From Cryoendolithus antarcticus (Eukaryota; Ascomycota; Dothideomycetes; Cladosporiales; Cladosporiaceae), in NCBI GenBank assembly GCA_002077065.1, contig NAJO01000039.1:248001-312000 (forward strand): DNA of 64,000 nucleotides, given 5' to 3'. The first letter of the stretch is position 1; each line of letters opens with the position of its first letter. Below the pieces are notes generated by a model, which made no database searches, was not told the origin of the DNA, and was given only the letters and a program-made list of their open reading frames with translations. Below are positions 1-12,760 of this stretch, in pieces. The position numbers and the translations under genes are program-made.

Positions 1-929
1 TCTCGGGGATAAGAAAGATGATGACGACCATCGGGATCAGGAAGATGCACTGTAAGATCGTGGGGACGCGCCAGACGAAGGACGTCTCTGGGCCTTTGGA
101 GATCGTGGAAAAACTGTAATCTTGTGTCAGGACGGTCCATAGTACGCAGCAGTCTGGTGTACGCACGCATAATCCATCCAATATACGAGCATGATGCCTG
201 GGAGGTTGTCAGTATGTCGTTCGTGCGAAGGGAGACGGCACAACTGACCAAAGTTCAGAGTTGAGAGTTGGGCACACACATAACGCCCACGAGTAGCTTT
301 CGGCGAGAACTCAGCCTGAAGCACCGGCACAGTGCTATTGATGAAACCCATGCCAATGCCACTGACGATTCGAGCAACGATCATGTGTGCGACATGGTAG
401 GCGGTGGCTTGAAGGAGGGCACCTATGACCCCAGGTCAGTAATCGCTAAGACTGCGACAACTCTTCAATTCCCAGACATACCGATGATCATGATGATAAC
501 GCCAATGAGAATGCTCTTCCGTCGACCAAGACCCTCACCGATGATACTGGTGGTGACAGCTCCGATGAAGGCACCGATCTTTGTTCCATGTCAGTCATGT
601 GCCTCCTCCACAGCGCGCACTCTCGGGTCGTTCCAAGGTAACGAGTCGATTGCAGTGGAGAGATGCCCACCTCGTAGATAGCAACGATAATCGCGATGAG
701 ATTCGTGCCAGCATCAGACTTGATGTCGATGCCAAATGTTTCGGTGAAAGCCGGGCTGTTCACAAAGCCACCCTGTCCGCAGATCAGTCATTTTGCACCC
801 TCTCCCACCACCGACAAGACAAGTCACCATAAGCCCATTGTCGTAGCCGATCAACAAGAATCCGAGACACGTAAGAGTAGTCACAGTGCCCAGCAGGGCG
901 CTGCCTTCGAGGTGGAGTGCCGTGAACAT
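1..929 (-). CDS. MFS sugar porter, 5' part (runs off left edge)
   Basis: N-terminal half of a plasma-membrane hexose/sugar transporter of the MFS sugar porter family. The start ATG at 929 opens MFTALHLEG, followed by a first membrane helix ending in GYDNGLM. After an intron comes GGFVNSPAFTETFGI, then a helix ending IYE, then (after another intron) a helix followed by the loop motif GEGLGRRKS. The G-R-[KR]-x-[GST] type loop between helices 2 and 3 is the sugar porter signature. Next come a helix ending IMIIG, an intron, and a helix 4-5 region with ARIVSGIGMGFINSTVPVLQAE, matching the family's R-x-x-x-G-x-G-x-G stretch. Exons lie in different frames joined by short GT-AG introns. The C-terminal half lies outside the window, so substrate and length cannot be judged. 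Family is secure; sugar specificity is not. Confidence 0.85.
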
Positions 930-1937
930 CTTCTCGATCTCTTCTTTCCCAACAGCTTCAATCTCGAGCAAAAATGTCAATCCTCCATCCGATGAGAGGT
1001 ATGAAAGGATGCAGAGCCCATCATATACACCTCTGCATACCGATCGGGTGTCAGTGCAGCCTTCTACCCCAACTCTACCCCAGCTGCACCACGATGCATG
1101 CCCATAAGCTCGAAACTCTGTTCAACGATCTGGAATGGCGGCAATTGACGGCCTGCAGTGTCACGTGCGCAAACGATGGATATGCTCACACGACGGCTCA
1201 CGATGCAAGACCACGACTGGCTACTCTGATCTCCTGAATGACTCTATGGCTTGCACGCAGATGCCGACACCACGTGGTTTGCACTTGCCGCAAACTCTGA
1301 AGCGGCCTCTGCTTGTCGCAGCCCGCGTTGCCATCAGCCGGGAGGTAGGCGGAGATTGACGGCGAATGCTTCTTGATATATGCCTCTGACGAAACGCAGC
1401 ACTTGCGATGGCTACATTGAGAACGATCTCACAGTTCATTCCCCGACGAGCGAGTTTCCATATCCCTCATGGCATCGAGACATTACCGAGGCCTTCGTGG
1501 CGATGCTCTGCGTTGCGAGGTCTATGAGTCGTCGTAGCCACGAGTGCAGACACTACACACTAATCGACGAAGTCTGTCATTAGACTGATGCCCTCAATTG
1601 CGTGCTGCTGTAGCTTCGAAGTTGCAATTCCGATGGTTGAGAGATCATTGCAGTCCCGTTCGGACAGGAGGTCTTCGCTGAAAAGACAGCATCCTGCACT
1701 AGCTAGCATCCAGATGTCACACGGCAGATGAATCAGTCAGCATTGCTTACGTACAGATTGAGGCGCGAGGCGCGGCTGATAGCATCTGGAGAGACCTTGA
1801 ACAGCAGTGCTGCACGTTTGTTTGCGACGCTCATGTGGACCAACAGATCTTAGAGCATGGAGAAAGTGTGAGACAATCTATCCCGACCTTTGCAATACTC
1901 CCGTCGTCGTAAGGAGCGGCCACTCATATCAGGCGCA
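930..1937. other. intergenic region
   Basis: About 1 kb between the start of the sugar transporter (minus) and the start of the small membrane protein (plus). It should contain both promoters. Several short open frames are present, but none has a family-like sequence or plausible splice sites. I see no tRNA, repeat or mobile element in it. Confidence 0.5.
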
Positions 1938-2443
1938 ATGGGCTTCCTGGACATCATCAAAGTACGCCCCATGACTTGCCGTGTATGCCAGGCCGTATCT
2001 GACAAGAGCGCCCACAGATCCTCTTCTTCCCCGCCCTCATCGCCGCCTCCCTCTACGGTCTCTTCGGGTACATCATCATTCCCCTTGCCCGCCGACACCG
2101 CAATCGCTACGACCAATACTTGCCCATAAATGCCATACAGTCCACATCCACCACGTTGCGGGATCGCTTAGCAGACCTCGTCATCCGGATCGCCACTCGT
2201 GGACGACGAAGGAACGTTGCGGACGGCAGGGAGGAATTGGACGATAACCTTTTCGGAGATGAGGAGGGGGAGAGCATGGTGGGGTTTGATGTTGAGAGAA
2301 GGGAGAGAAATGTGAGAGGGGGACGGGTTGAAGTGATCGGGAGTGATCGAAGGTTGAGCAGAGAGTTGGAGGAGGGCTTCAAGGACGATAGTAGTGAGGA
2401 GGGTGGCGAGGAGGGTAGGGGATGGGAACGAGGGAGGGGATGA
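1938..2443 (+). CDS. small single-pass membrane protein, unknown function
   Basis: Two exons: 1938-1961 and 2018-2443, with a 56-nt intron starting GTACGC, containing CTGAC and ending CACAG. The product is 149 residues: a short MGFLDIIK head, a hydrophobic helix at about residues 9-30 (ILFFPALIAASLYGLFGYII), a basic juxtamembrane stretch (RRHRNRY), then a charged soluble tail. The tail contains DDNLFGDEEGESMVGF, followed by Arg/Glu-rich sequence. The layout suggests a tail facing the cytosol or nucleus. The acidic LFGDEEGE-type block looks like a conserved motif, but I cannot name the family. Choosing this splice joins a perfect helix to the long downstream frame, which otherwise lacks a good start. 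Antisense open frames over the same DNA are Ser/Pro-rich shadows. Confidence 0.65.
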
Positions 2444-3105
2444 GGATAGGATGGAGTGTAGACCTGTACAGACGACGACGTCCTACGTGTGTCCTGCCAG
2501 AATTTGTGTTGTTCTACGGTCTTGCCTTCCACCTTGGCCATCGAATGGGAATTACGGTCGCAATGCTCCAGCATAGCTTTGGAGGGTAAGTGTGAGGTAC
2601 TGCCCCACGCACCCGTCGAAGCGTAGCTGTCGTGACAGGCAAAGGAGAGCGGGAATCTTGATGTGCGCGATAACATGAGCTCATTGTGTCTCCGGAGGGC
2701 GCTGGTATGTCCATTTGCGGGCACAAGTGACATTGTAGCTGCACAGCAGACGGTCCACGCAGATGAAAGAAAAGACAGCATTTTCGAAGTGATTCAGCTA
2801 CCGCTCAATCTCATTACATTCGTCCCAGCAAAGCACATTTTCCGCCCGCATCCACATCAACCGCATCAATCAAGCCCGCACCCGTTTTCTCATCCCCAAG
2901 CAAGCAAGTGCAACATCGTACACACCCATCGCAAACCAAAACCAGACCCGCAATCCCATGCCCCTCGCTTGCAATGACTCTAGCGGGTATGTCTATAGTC
3001 ATGTAGAAGGTCGTCTGAAAACGCTTGTTCACACCGGGGGTATCTGGCATCGCGCGAAGAAAAGCAATCGCAAATCATCGTTCTTTCCTCCATTCATCAT
3101 CCACT
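2444..3105. other. intergenic region
   Basis: Region between two convergent genes (the small membrane protein and GLT1), presumably both 3' UTRs. Nothing recognisable apart from C-rich low-complexity sequence around 2840-2900. Confidence 0.5.
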
Positions 3106-6100
3106 TCAAGCCGCAGCAGCGACGAGCTCCAGCGGCGCATCGTGCTCTTTCTTCATCATCTCATACGGCTGCCTCTTGACGATACCACCCGTGACAGGCA
3201 GCTGGGTGCCCATACCCGTGAGAAACGAGTCCACGTCTCTCGCACACTGGCGACCCTCATTGATGCCCCACACGATCAGAGACTGCCCACGCCTGCAGTC
3301 GCCAGCAGCGAAAACACCCTCAATGTTGGTGTTGTACTTGCCCGGCGGGGTCTTGATGTTCTTCCGGGCGTCCTTCTCAATGATGCCCTCCAGAACCTTC
3401 TCCTCAGGCCCAAGGAAACCCATGGACAGCAGCACAAGGTCAGCGGGGAACAGCTCCTCGCTGCCCTCGACTTGCTTCATGTCCCAGCCGCCGGAAGCGG
3501 TTTTGGTCCACTCCACGCGCACAGTGTTGATGCCTGTCACCTTGCCCTCATCGTCGCCAACAAAGTCCTTGGACATGATGCAGTACTCGCGCGGGTCCTT
3601 ACCCATGTGTGTCTTCACCTCTGTGTGACCGTAGTCAACACGGTAGATGCGAGGCCACTGTGGCCAAGGGTTGTCACGCGCACGCTCTGGTGGCGGCTGG
3701 GGAAGGAGCTCGAAGTTGATGACGCTCTTGGCGCCGTGGCGAACAGATGTACCGATACAATCGTTGCCAGTGTCACCACCGCCGATGACAATAACGTTCT
3801 TGCCCTTGGCGGAGATGTAGGCGTTGTCGGCGAGCTCAGTGTCAAGCAGGGACTTCGTGTTCTTGTGCAAAAATTGCATGGCGAAGTGGATGCCCTCCAA
3901 GCTGCGTTTCGGGATTGGCAGGTCGCGCGGAACCGTAGCACCAGTCGCGCAAACAACCGCATCGTTCTCCTTCCGCAGAGAGGCCAAAGTGACATCGCCG
4001 TCACCGACGAAGCAGTTGGTCACATACTTTACGCCCTCAGCACCCATGAAGTCAACGCGGCGCTGGACTACGTTCTTGTCCAACTTCATGTTAGGAATGC
4101 CGTACATGAGAAGGCCACCAATCCGGTCGCTTCTCTCATAGACCGTGACGTCGTGACCGGCTTTGTTGAGCTGGTCTGCAGTAGCAAGACCGGCCGGACC
4201 AGATCCAATGACAGCCACCTTCTTGCCGCTTCGCCACTGAGGTGGAGAGGGGATCATCCAGCCCATCTCGAACCCACGGTCAATGATCGCGCACTCAATG
4301 GACTTGATGCCCACCGGATCCTCGTTGATGCCGAGAACGCAGGCACCCTCGCAGGGTGCTGGGCACACACGACCAGTGAACTCCGGGAAGTTGTTTGTCA
4401 TGAGCAGGCGGTTCAGGGCGTCCCGCCACTGGCCGGCAAACACCAATTCGTTCCATTTAGGGATGATGTTGGAGATCGGGCAGCCAGTATCGGACTGGCA
4501 GAAGGGTACACCGCAGTCCATGCATCGGGCGGTCTGGTACTTGAGCTCGTCCTCAGTCAGACGGGTCGACAGCTCTCCCCAGTCACGAGTCCGGGTCTTC
4601 GCAGAGCGATACTTCTCAGCACGCCTCTGGTACTTCATGAAGCCCTTGGTCTTGTCAAGCACAAGGGCAGAACGCTTCTTCTCGACAGCGCCGTCCTGGA
4701 CACTTTCCTCGATGTCGCCGATCTTCTCCTTGTGCGGGTCCTTGGCCTCCTTTTCGTTCTCCTTCTTCTTGGACTCCTCGTGCAGCTCACGAACAGCGTT
4801 GCCGGGAAGGATAGGCAGAGGGTACTCAGCCTTTTTGGCCTCAGCGGCCTTCTTGGCCTCCTCAAGCATGACGCGCTTGTAGTCAGTCGGAAGGACCTTG
4901 ACGAAGCGAGGCAGAGCACGGGTGAAGTCTAGCAGAATGCGGGCAGCAAGCTCAGAGCCAGTGTAGTGGTGGTGATCCTCGATGAGCCCACGGAGGAAGG
5001 AGATCTCCTGGGGATCCTCAACACCGGACAGCTCAACCATCTCCTGATTGACCTTGCCCTCGAAGTCCTGGTGGATGTCGAGCACGTAGGCGATACCACC
5101 AGACATGCCAGCCGCGAAGTTGCGTCCAGTGCTGCCAAGAACCAAGATGCGACCACCAGTCATGTACTCGCAGCCGTGGTCACCGACACCCTCAACAACG
5201 GCAGTGACACCGGAGTTGCGGACGGCAAAGCGCTCGGCGGCAACACCGCGGAAGAAGCAAGTGCCGCTCGTTGCACCGTAAAGGCACACGTTGCCGATGA
5301 TGATGTTCTCCTCAGCCTTGAATACGGATGTGCGAGGAGGGTAGACGATCAGGCGTCCACCAGACAGACCCTTTCCTACGTAGTCGTTGGCGTCACCCTC
5401 GAGCTCCAGAGTCACACCGGGTGCCAAGAAGGCACCGAACGACTGTCCAGCGGATCCTCTGATATTGGCATGGATTGTGTCCTGCGGCAAGCCCTTCTCG
5501 CCGTAGCGCTTGCTAATTTGGTAGGAGAGCGTGGCACCCATAGCGCGATCGGTGTTGACGATATCACACTCGATGCGGCAAGGCAGGCCCTTCTCAAGCG
5601 CGAGCTCGGACTCAGCGATGAGCTTGTTGTCGAGACGAACGTGCAGCTTGTGGTCCTGCTTGCGGACGTTGTATGTGGCGACGCCTGATCGTAGAGTGTG
5701 TGCCGGTGTGAGGATGAGCGACAGATCGATGTTCTCGGTCTTTGCGTTCCTCAGATCCTCGCGGACCTTCAGCACCTCGGTGTGCCCAACCATCTCGTTG
5801 ATGGTGCGAAATCCGAGCTTGGCCATGATGGCACGCAGCTCGTTGGCGATGTAGTAGAAGAAGTTTATAACATGCTCCGGAGTACCCTTGAACTTCTTGC
5901 GAAGCTCGGGGTCTTGGGAGGCGATACCAACCGGGCAGGTGTTCACTGGGTAAGAAGTTAGCAAACGAGCTTTCGTTGTCGTGTGCGGAAATCTGTGCGA
6001 AATCTGTGGCGCAACTTACAATGGCACTTCCTCATCATGATACATCCCATTGCAATGAGAGGCGTGGTCGCGAAACCCCACTCTTCAGCACCGAGCAGGC

Positions 6101-9100
6101 AGGCGATCGCCACATCGCGACCAGTGCGGATCTGTCCATCAGTCTGGACGATGACACGTCCACGGAGGTCGTTCAACACCAGCGTCTGGTGAGTCTCCGC
6201 GAGGCCAAGCTCCCATGGTAGACCAGCGTACTTGATGCCGGTCCATCGTGAAGCACCAGTACCACCATCGTGGCCGGAGATCAGGATGTGATCGGCCTTA
6301 GCCTTTGCGACACCAGACGCGACGATGCCGACGCCGGTCTCGGACACCAGCTTGACTGACACGCGAGCACGCGGGTTGGAGCACTTCAGGTCGTAGATTA
6401 ACTGCTTGAGATCCTCAATGGAGTAGATGTCGTGATGCGGTGGTGGCGAAATCAAGCCAACACCAGGAGTGGAGTGACGTGTCCGCGCAATCGGTCCAGA
6501 GACCTTGTGGCCAGGTAACTCACCACCCTCACCGGGCTTAGCGCCCTGAGCCATCTTGATCTGGAGCTCATCGGAATCCGCTAGGTAGTTGGACGTCACA
6601 CCGAAACGTCCAGATGCGATCTGCTTGATGGCTGATCGCATGGTATCGCCGTTCTCGAGCGGCAAGCTTCGCTCTGGATCCTCACCACCTTCGCCTGTGT
6701 TGGACTTGCCGCCAAGTCTGTTCATGGCGACTGCGAGCGTGGAGTGTGACTCCATTGAGATGGAGCCATAAGACATGGCGCCAGTGACGAAGCGTCGAAC
6801 GATCTCGCTCCACGGCTCGACTTGGTCGATTGGAATGGGCTGGAATGACTCGAAGTCGAAGTCAAGCAGACCGCGGAGTGTGCAGTTCTTGATCGACTCG
6901 TAGGCAGACTTGGAGTATGCCTCGTAGGACTTGTCGTTCTTGGTGCGCACAGCATCCTGGATGTTGGCGATGGACGTCGGGTCGTTGATGTGGGCCTCGC
7001 CACCATCACGCCAATGGTACTCGCCGGTTTCAGCCAAACCTGGGATCTCCTGGATGTGGCGGCTCGGGAAGCCCATGGAGTGGAGCGCGAACGCGTCCTG
7101 GGCAATGAGTTCAAAGGTCATACCGCGAATGCGCGTGGCCGTGCCAGTGAAGCAGCGGTCGACAACGGTGTCGTCAACACCCAGAGCTTCGAAGATCTGG
7201 GCACCCTTGTAACTCTGAAGCGTGGAGATACCCATCTTGCTCATGACCTTGAGAATGCCACCATCGCAGGAGTGCTTGTAGTTGCCGATGAGCTGCTCGC
7301 CGGTCATGTTCTTCCGGATCAGGCCCTCGCGGCTGAGCTTGAGTATGCACTCGATGGCGAGGTATGGACAGATGGCATCGGCACCGTATCCGATGAGGAC
7401 ACACATGTGATGCACCTCTCGTGCCTCAGCGGTCTCGATCACAAGAGCAGCCTGTGATCGCCACCTGTTTCGCACTAGATGGTGGTGGACCATGCCAGTC
7501 GCCAGCAGCGAAGACACAGACACACGCTCAGCCGAAGTCTTGCGATCGGAGAGGATCAACACCTTATGTCCATCCTCGATGGCCTTCGTAGCATCGTCGT
7601 TGATGCGGTCAAGTGCGTCAAGGTAGCCTTGAACTCCCTTCGATTTCTCGAAGGTGATGTCAATGGTCGTCACAGTCCAGTCAGAATGAAGCGATGTGAT
7701 CTTTGTCAAGGCGTTGAATTCCTCGATGGACAGCATCGGCGAGGGAAGGAATAGCCTGTGGCATTGCTCCTTGTTCATCTCCAGAAGGTTGCCCTGTGGC
7801 CCGACGTACGAACCTAGCGACATGACAACGGCTTCACGAATAGGGTCGATTGGAGGGTTCGTGACCTGAGCGAAGAGTTGACGGAAATACTCGAACAGCA
7901 GACGAGGCTGCTGAGCAAGGCAGGCCAGAGGCGCATCGTTACCCATGGATCCAAGTGCTTCCTTCGAGTCGGCGGCCATCGGTGCCAGCACGAGGGTGAC
8001 CTGCTCGAGCGAGTAACCGAAGGCCTTCAGCCTCGGGTCGGACTGAACCAGGTCTGAGGAAAGCTGGTGCGAGAGATCGACACCCTTCTCTGTCAACTTT
8101 TTGAAAATGTCAGGCATAACCAGAAGCTGGGAGTCAAGCCAGCCTCTGAAGTCCTGTCGGCTGGAGACCTTCTCCTTCAGTTCTGCATCGTCTACAATAC
8201 GGCCAGCGACAGTGTCGACTAGTAGCATGCGTCCGGGCTGCAGACGGCCCTTCTGAATGATTGTGTGTGGCTCGACTGCGATCGTACCAACCTCGGACGC
8301 GCAAATGATGCGGTCATCGTCAGTCACGTAGTATCTGCAGGGCCGAAGACCGTTACGATCAAGGGTAGCGCCGCAGTATCGTCCGTCAGAGAAGGTCAGC
8401 AGTGCTGGACCATCCCATGGCTCCATCTGGCAAGCTGCCCACTCGTAGAATGCCTGCTTTGCAGGGTCGAGTGAATCATTACCCTGCCATGCCTCTGGCA
8501 CCATCAGCATCACAGCCTCTGGAAGCGAGAGCACACCGTTGATAACGAGGAGCTCCAGCACATTGTCGAAAGCAGCCGAGTCAGATCCACCGTCCTCGAT
8601 GATCGGGTACAGCTTCTCAAGCTCGTCGCCGAATGCCTCAGACTTGAGGAGGCCCTCTCGTGCGCGCATCCAGTTCTTGTTGCCTCGCAGCGTGTTGATC
8701 TCGCCGTTGTGAGCTGCCCATCGAAGCGGCTGTGCGCGATCCCACGAAGGGAATGTATTGGTCGAGAAGCGCGAGTGCACAAGCGCAAAATGACCCTCGT
8801 AGTCGACATTCACCAAGTCGTGGTAGTACTCGTACACCTGCACTGGGGAAAGCTGGCCCTTGTACACGATGTTCCTGTTGCTGAGCGAGCAGAGATAGAA
8901 CCAGTTATGCAGTCCAATCACGTGCGTCGCGCGCTTCCTGAGCACGTACAGCTGGCGCTCGAAGTATCGCTCGTCGTACTCGTCGTCCCAAGACTCCTTG
9001 GGCGCGTTCTCTGAGCCGTATGCAGTCTTTAGCACAACGAAAGGTTGCAGTATGACTGGCTCACGAGACCTGGCGGCAGGCCCAAGCAGTGTTGAATCCT

Positions 9101-9659
9101 TTGGTACCTCTCGCCATCCGAGCACTCTGAGATCCAGCGAATCTGCGATATCCTCGAATGTGTCAAGTGTCTCCTTCAGCTTCTCTTCCTCGGGCTTGAA
9201 AAATACGTTTCCGACTGCGTACTGGCCAAGCGCTGGCAGCTTGAATCCTTGCTCCCTCTCGAAGTTCTTGACGAAGAACTTATGTGGGATCGAAGTCATC
9301 ACTCCAGCACCGTCTCCGTCGCGTGCATCGGAACCCACCGCGCCTCGATGGGTCATGTTGCATAGCAAGCTTCGAGCTGGCAATTGTCAGCATTGTTGCG
9401 CTCATATCCTAGGAGGCTATTACTCACCATCTTTCACGATCTTATGGCTCGCCACACCCTTGATGTGGGCAGCGAAACCAACACCGCACGCATCCTTCTC
9501 AAGCTCCGGGTCGTAAAGACCCTGCTTGAGCGGTAGAGCACCAGCCCATGATTTATTCTCTGGTGTATTCTGGTATGGGTAAATATTCGCAGGTTGGTCT
9601 TCGATCTCTTCGTCAATCGTACGCTCTTCTACATGGTCGGCGAAGGAGACTTTGCCCAT
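3106..9659 (-). CDS. GLT1: NADH-dependent glutamate synthase (GOGAT)
   Basis: Makes two glutamates from glutamine and 2-oxoglutarate, using NADH; part of nitrogen assimilation with glutamine synthetase. Exons are 9659-9428, 9376-6020 and 5945-3106, giving 2142 residues, the usual size for the fused eukaryotic enzyme. A propeptide of 57 residues precedes the catalytic Cys58 (EKDACGVGF) of the class II glutaminase domain. The central and FMN synthase domains follow, with [15 protein letters not shown] and the 3Fe-4S motif C-x5-C-x4-C ([12 protein letters not shown]), which intron 2 interrupts just after the CH. The C-terminal beta-like part has a Cys-rich 4Fe-4S motif ([10 protein letters not shown]), an FAD site ([12 protein letters not shown]), a NADH-binding GxGxxG ([13 protein letters not shown]) and the terminal FAD motif [14 protein letters not shown]. 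Both introns have consensus ends; intron 2 has TGCTAAC. Frames are unbroken throughout. A strong call. Confidence 0.98.
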
Positions 9660-12045
9660 CCTATCGGCAAGAAGCCGATTAAGTGGGGGTCTGGGTGTTC
9701 TTCAGGGCGCTGACTAGCTGGTAGCGATGTTGCTGCTGAGTATGCTTTGGGAAGTATGCTTTGATCGCGGCTGGTGGTGGATAGTGTCAGTGAGAAGTTT
9801 TCTCGATCGCGTCCTAGGCTGCAAGGTGAAATCACGGCGAGGCCGAGCGATTCTGACACGATTGGCGAAGTGCCGCGTTCGTGAATGAGTAAGGCAGTCG
9901 ATCGAATGCAGATCGCTGGACCTCGCTGGCGTGAAGGTATATCGCTGGTCTCGAGTGTTGGTCGAGTCGTAATGGTGCCAGTCGCGTTTTGAAGAGCGGT
10001 GCTTGTGGTAGGCTGGTCGAGCAATATGCACGAGGAAAGGGATCTCGATGGATCTCGTGCAAGAGAGAAAAGCACCAGATGACTTTATCAGACCAATGGC
10101 GGGGTCGATCTCTCGTGGAGATGGCGGAGGACGTGACTTCACGAGGGCGACGGCGAGTGACGACTTACCAAACTGCAACGATGTGATCTTCTCTCGTTCC
10201 GCTCGAGTATACTGTGGCGACGATATTGAAGGTGGGTGAGAGAGGTGCGAGGAGATGGAGTGTTTCCGGTAGCGGACGTGGCGGGCCTTTTCTTTTCGCT
10301 GTGGTGGAGACTCTACTAGCGCCGAACCGAAGACAACAGCGCGTTGGTCTCGATTGGGCGGCCAGGCAGTCTACCGTTGCCCAGGTTTGCGGAGTCGCTG
10401 CGTCCGTAGGCGATCTACTCAGTCATCTGTATGTCTACACTTGGCAGACACTTGCATGGTCTTCACAGGCAATGGAGTGTTGTGGACAGACACATGATGG
10501 AGGAGCATTTTCACGGTAGAATTTCGCGAAGCTTCGCCGGCCTCGGCCTTTCAGCCTAGAGGTGGCTCCTCGAGACGCTCCTCTACGACATGAATGGTAG
10601 CATTTGCGTGTTGATTTAGCGAAGGAGAACTTCCCCACCTGCACGACTCTCTCGCACGGCACAATTGATCGTGCGACGGTCCCTTGCCCTACAGATCTCC
10701 CAGCCATCAATCCCATATTTCCTCCCACCCACCCCAAAGCTACCCCAGCCTGTCTCGCGAGCCGCTAAGCCTTTACCTCGCAGCTACACGCCCACTAAGC
10801 AACTACCTACGCATTCTCATTTGCCAATTCAATCTCTGGATGAATTCAGTTTCGCAGCGTCATGCCCGGCGCGCGAGCGGGGCGTTTTGCTGCAAGATCT
10901 GCCGCTTCGCCCGCGCGCTGTCATAGGCTGTGTGGATCTGGTGTTTTCTTCGTTCGCAGCGATGTGCAGCAAAGCGTGGAGGACGTGAGTTTGTTGTGTG
11001 GGGTCATTGCTTGCAGTCACATGCCGTCAGCGTGTCTTATCGCAGACATGTGAGAGGCCTGGAGGTTTGGGTTGTGAAAGTGGATTTCGCGGAGATGTGT
11101 GCTGTGTAGGGGCTCTGCGCTTACTGCGTTGATGGAGGCGATCTCCAACATCAAGCTACTACAGTACATGTCGTACGACCTTTCAAATTGGTCACACGAG
11201 ATGATGGTGCGACCCCATTCGAAATCATGGCAGAACGATGGTGAGCGACGCGACTCGTTCTTCAGTGCTGTAATGTTCGTCTGGAGTCGCTATCGGCAGA
11301 ACTCGGAGGGTTGACAAGTCCATCACGCTCCAGCACAAGATCCGCAGGCGGGATCTGATCAGCACTCGGGCTTCCGCCTGTGTGTATGATGTGCAGCGAC
11401 GTGGTGTGCAGGATCATGATCGTCTCGATCCTCACACCGGCCGATGTCGGGCTGGGATGAGGCTGAAGTGTTTTTTGCCTTAAGCGTGGATGCGGCTATT
11501 GCGGCCATCTGCCGAGCCGACATTTGACTGCAGCGATTCAAGTGAAAGCTGCACCAAGTTGTGAACATACGAAATACTACTTTTGATGTGCTGTTCGGCC
11601 TTCATTCAGATTCATCAGACCTTGAGATGCGAAAATTGGAGCAGCGAGTGAGATGAGCCTCGAACAAGATTTGGCACACAGCGTTGAGCCATCAAGAAGA
11701 CGACTAGGTATAGACGCATAGCTACTGACTGGCGATGCAACCACCTTTCAATGACTCCGTGAAGTTCAGAGGTGACTCAAAGGCATGCAACTTCCTGTCT
11801 ACGCAAGTCTCAAGTCCTTCCGTCCAGTGTGCTGGAGGTAGAACCCAGTGAGACATAACGAAAGCCAGCTCGCCCAGCCCGCTGTCTATTCTACGCAGAC
11901 CCAAGGTGCACCCGCTACGCGTGGAAGAATGCTTTTTGTGTTGCCCGTAACCATTGATGTGCTCATTTGGATCTATACGAAGGTGTTAGCACACATGCAG
12001 ACTGGCCCCGTTACCACGATAACAACGTACTGTACATGAACGCGC
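9660..12045. other. long upstream region of GLT1
   Basis: About 2.4 kb without a convincing gene, between the GLT1 start (minus strand) and the 3' end of CHZ1. Short open frames here lack conserved sequence. The GLT1-proximal 500 bp should hold its promoter and 5' leader. The rest shows no repeat, tRNA or transposon signature. An unannotated non-coding transcript cannot be excluded. Confidence 0.4.
10085..10097. promoter_or_regulatory. GATA-type and CCAAT motifs upstream of GLT1
   Basis: TTATCA (GATA core on the minus strand) at 10085-10090 is followed at once by CCAAT at 10093-10097, about 430 bp upstream of the GLT1 start. GATA factors control nitrogen genes in fungi and CCAAT is bound by the HAP complex, so the pairing fits a nitrogen-assimilation gene. 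The motifs are short and could occur by chance. Confidence 0.25.
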
Positions 12046-12489
12046 TTACTCCTCCATCTTGTCACCGTCCTCCTCCGGGTCCTCAAAGTCATCATCATCG
12101 TCTTCATCGTCGTCCTCCTCCATGTTCTTCGCAGCCTCCGCGAAATCGATGTTCTTCCCGCGCGTGCGGCTACTAACAATGTTGGTCTCGTCGATCTCCT
12201 CCATGTTGTCGTCGTCAGCCTCCTCGACATCGCCTGTCATGTTGTTAGCTATGCGCTTAGCTGCGCCAGAGCTGAGTGAGCATACCGTGATCCTACATCA
12301 ATGTTAACAAACGGGATCAGTGACTAGATTCAGGCCAATGCACACTTCAGCCGCCGAGTCCTCCTCACTCTCATCATCATCCTCCTCAATCTCGGCCGCC
12401 TTGCCCTTGCCCTTGCCGATGCTCTCAGGCGCACCCATCTGGTGGTCCTCGCTGGCCTTTGCGGATGGGTCTTTGATGGAGTCGCTCAT
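12046..12489 (-). CDS. CHZ1: histone H2A.Z-specific chaperone Chz1
   Basis: Nuclear chaperone that delivers H2A.Z-H2B dimers to the SWR1 remodeller. Predicted exons are 12489-12346, a 7-nt microexon 12292-12286, and 12233-12046, giving 112 residues, typical for the family. The diagnostic CHZ motif is in exon 3: NMEEIDETNIVSSRTRGKNI followed by DFAEAA. It is flanked by acidic stretches (EEDDDESEEDS before, EDDDEDDDDDFED after), as expected for a histone-binding intrinsically disordered protein. The microexon (GATCACG) is needed because joining exon 1 directly to exon 3 gives the wrong frame. Both flanking introns have good ends: GTGTGC with TTAAC and GATGTAG, then GTATGC with GCTAAC and GACAG. 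It lies head-to-head with CTF4 about 270 bp away. Confidence 0.88.
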
Positions 12490-12760
12490 GGTTGTGATTT
12501 TGTAAGGACTGTTGAGTTTTTTCGGCGAGGGAATGTGGAGGCTTTCCGGTGAAGAATATATGCGGGAGTGAGTGTGAGGTTAGGTAGCGTTTTGAAGTCG
12601 CGAATCAAATGTTGGTGGAGCTGTTTGGTGCGGCGCTTCGCCAAACGCGTGAATCGGAACTCTTCCGCATTTCAATTTACGCGTGCTGGACGCGTCTTGT
12701 CTCTCGATGTCTGTCTGGAATACATTGGATTCTACCTGTCCCAAGGACAGCAACTTCGCA

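Noticed and set aside
2107..2781. 224-codon minus-strand Ser/Pro/Leu-rich frame
   Set aside because: Antisense to the small membrane protein gene, whose spliced product has a clear helix and conserved-looking acidic motif.
3025..4932. 635-codon open frame on the plus strand
   Set aside because: It lies wholly antisense to GLT1 exon 3, whose protein is strongly conserved. The Leu/Val/Asp-rich translation is what the complement of a GC-rich coding frame gives.
4966..5961. Further plus-strand open frames of 87-240 codons
   Set aside because: Antisense shadows of GLT1 with no domain-like sequence.
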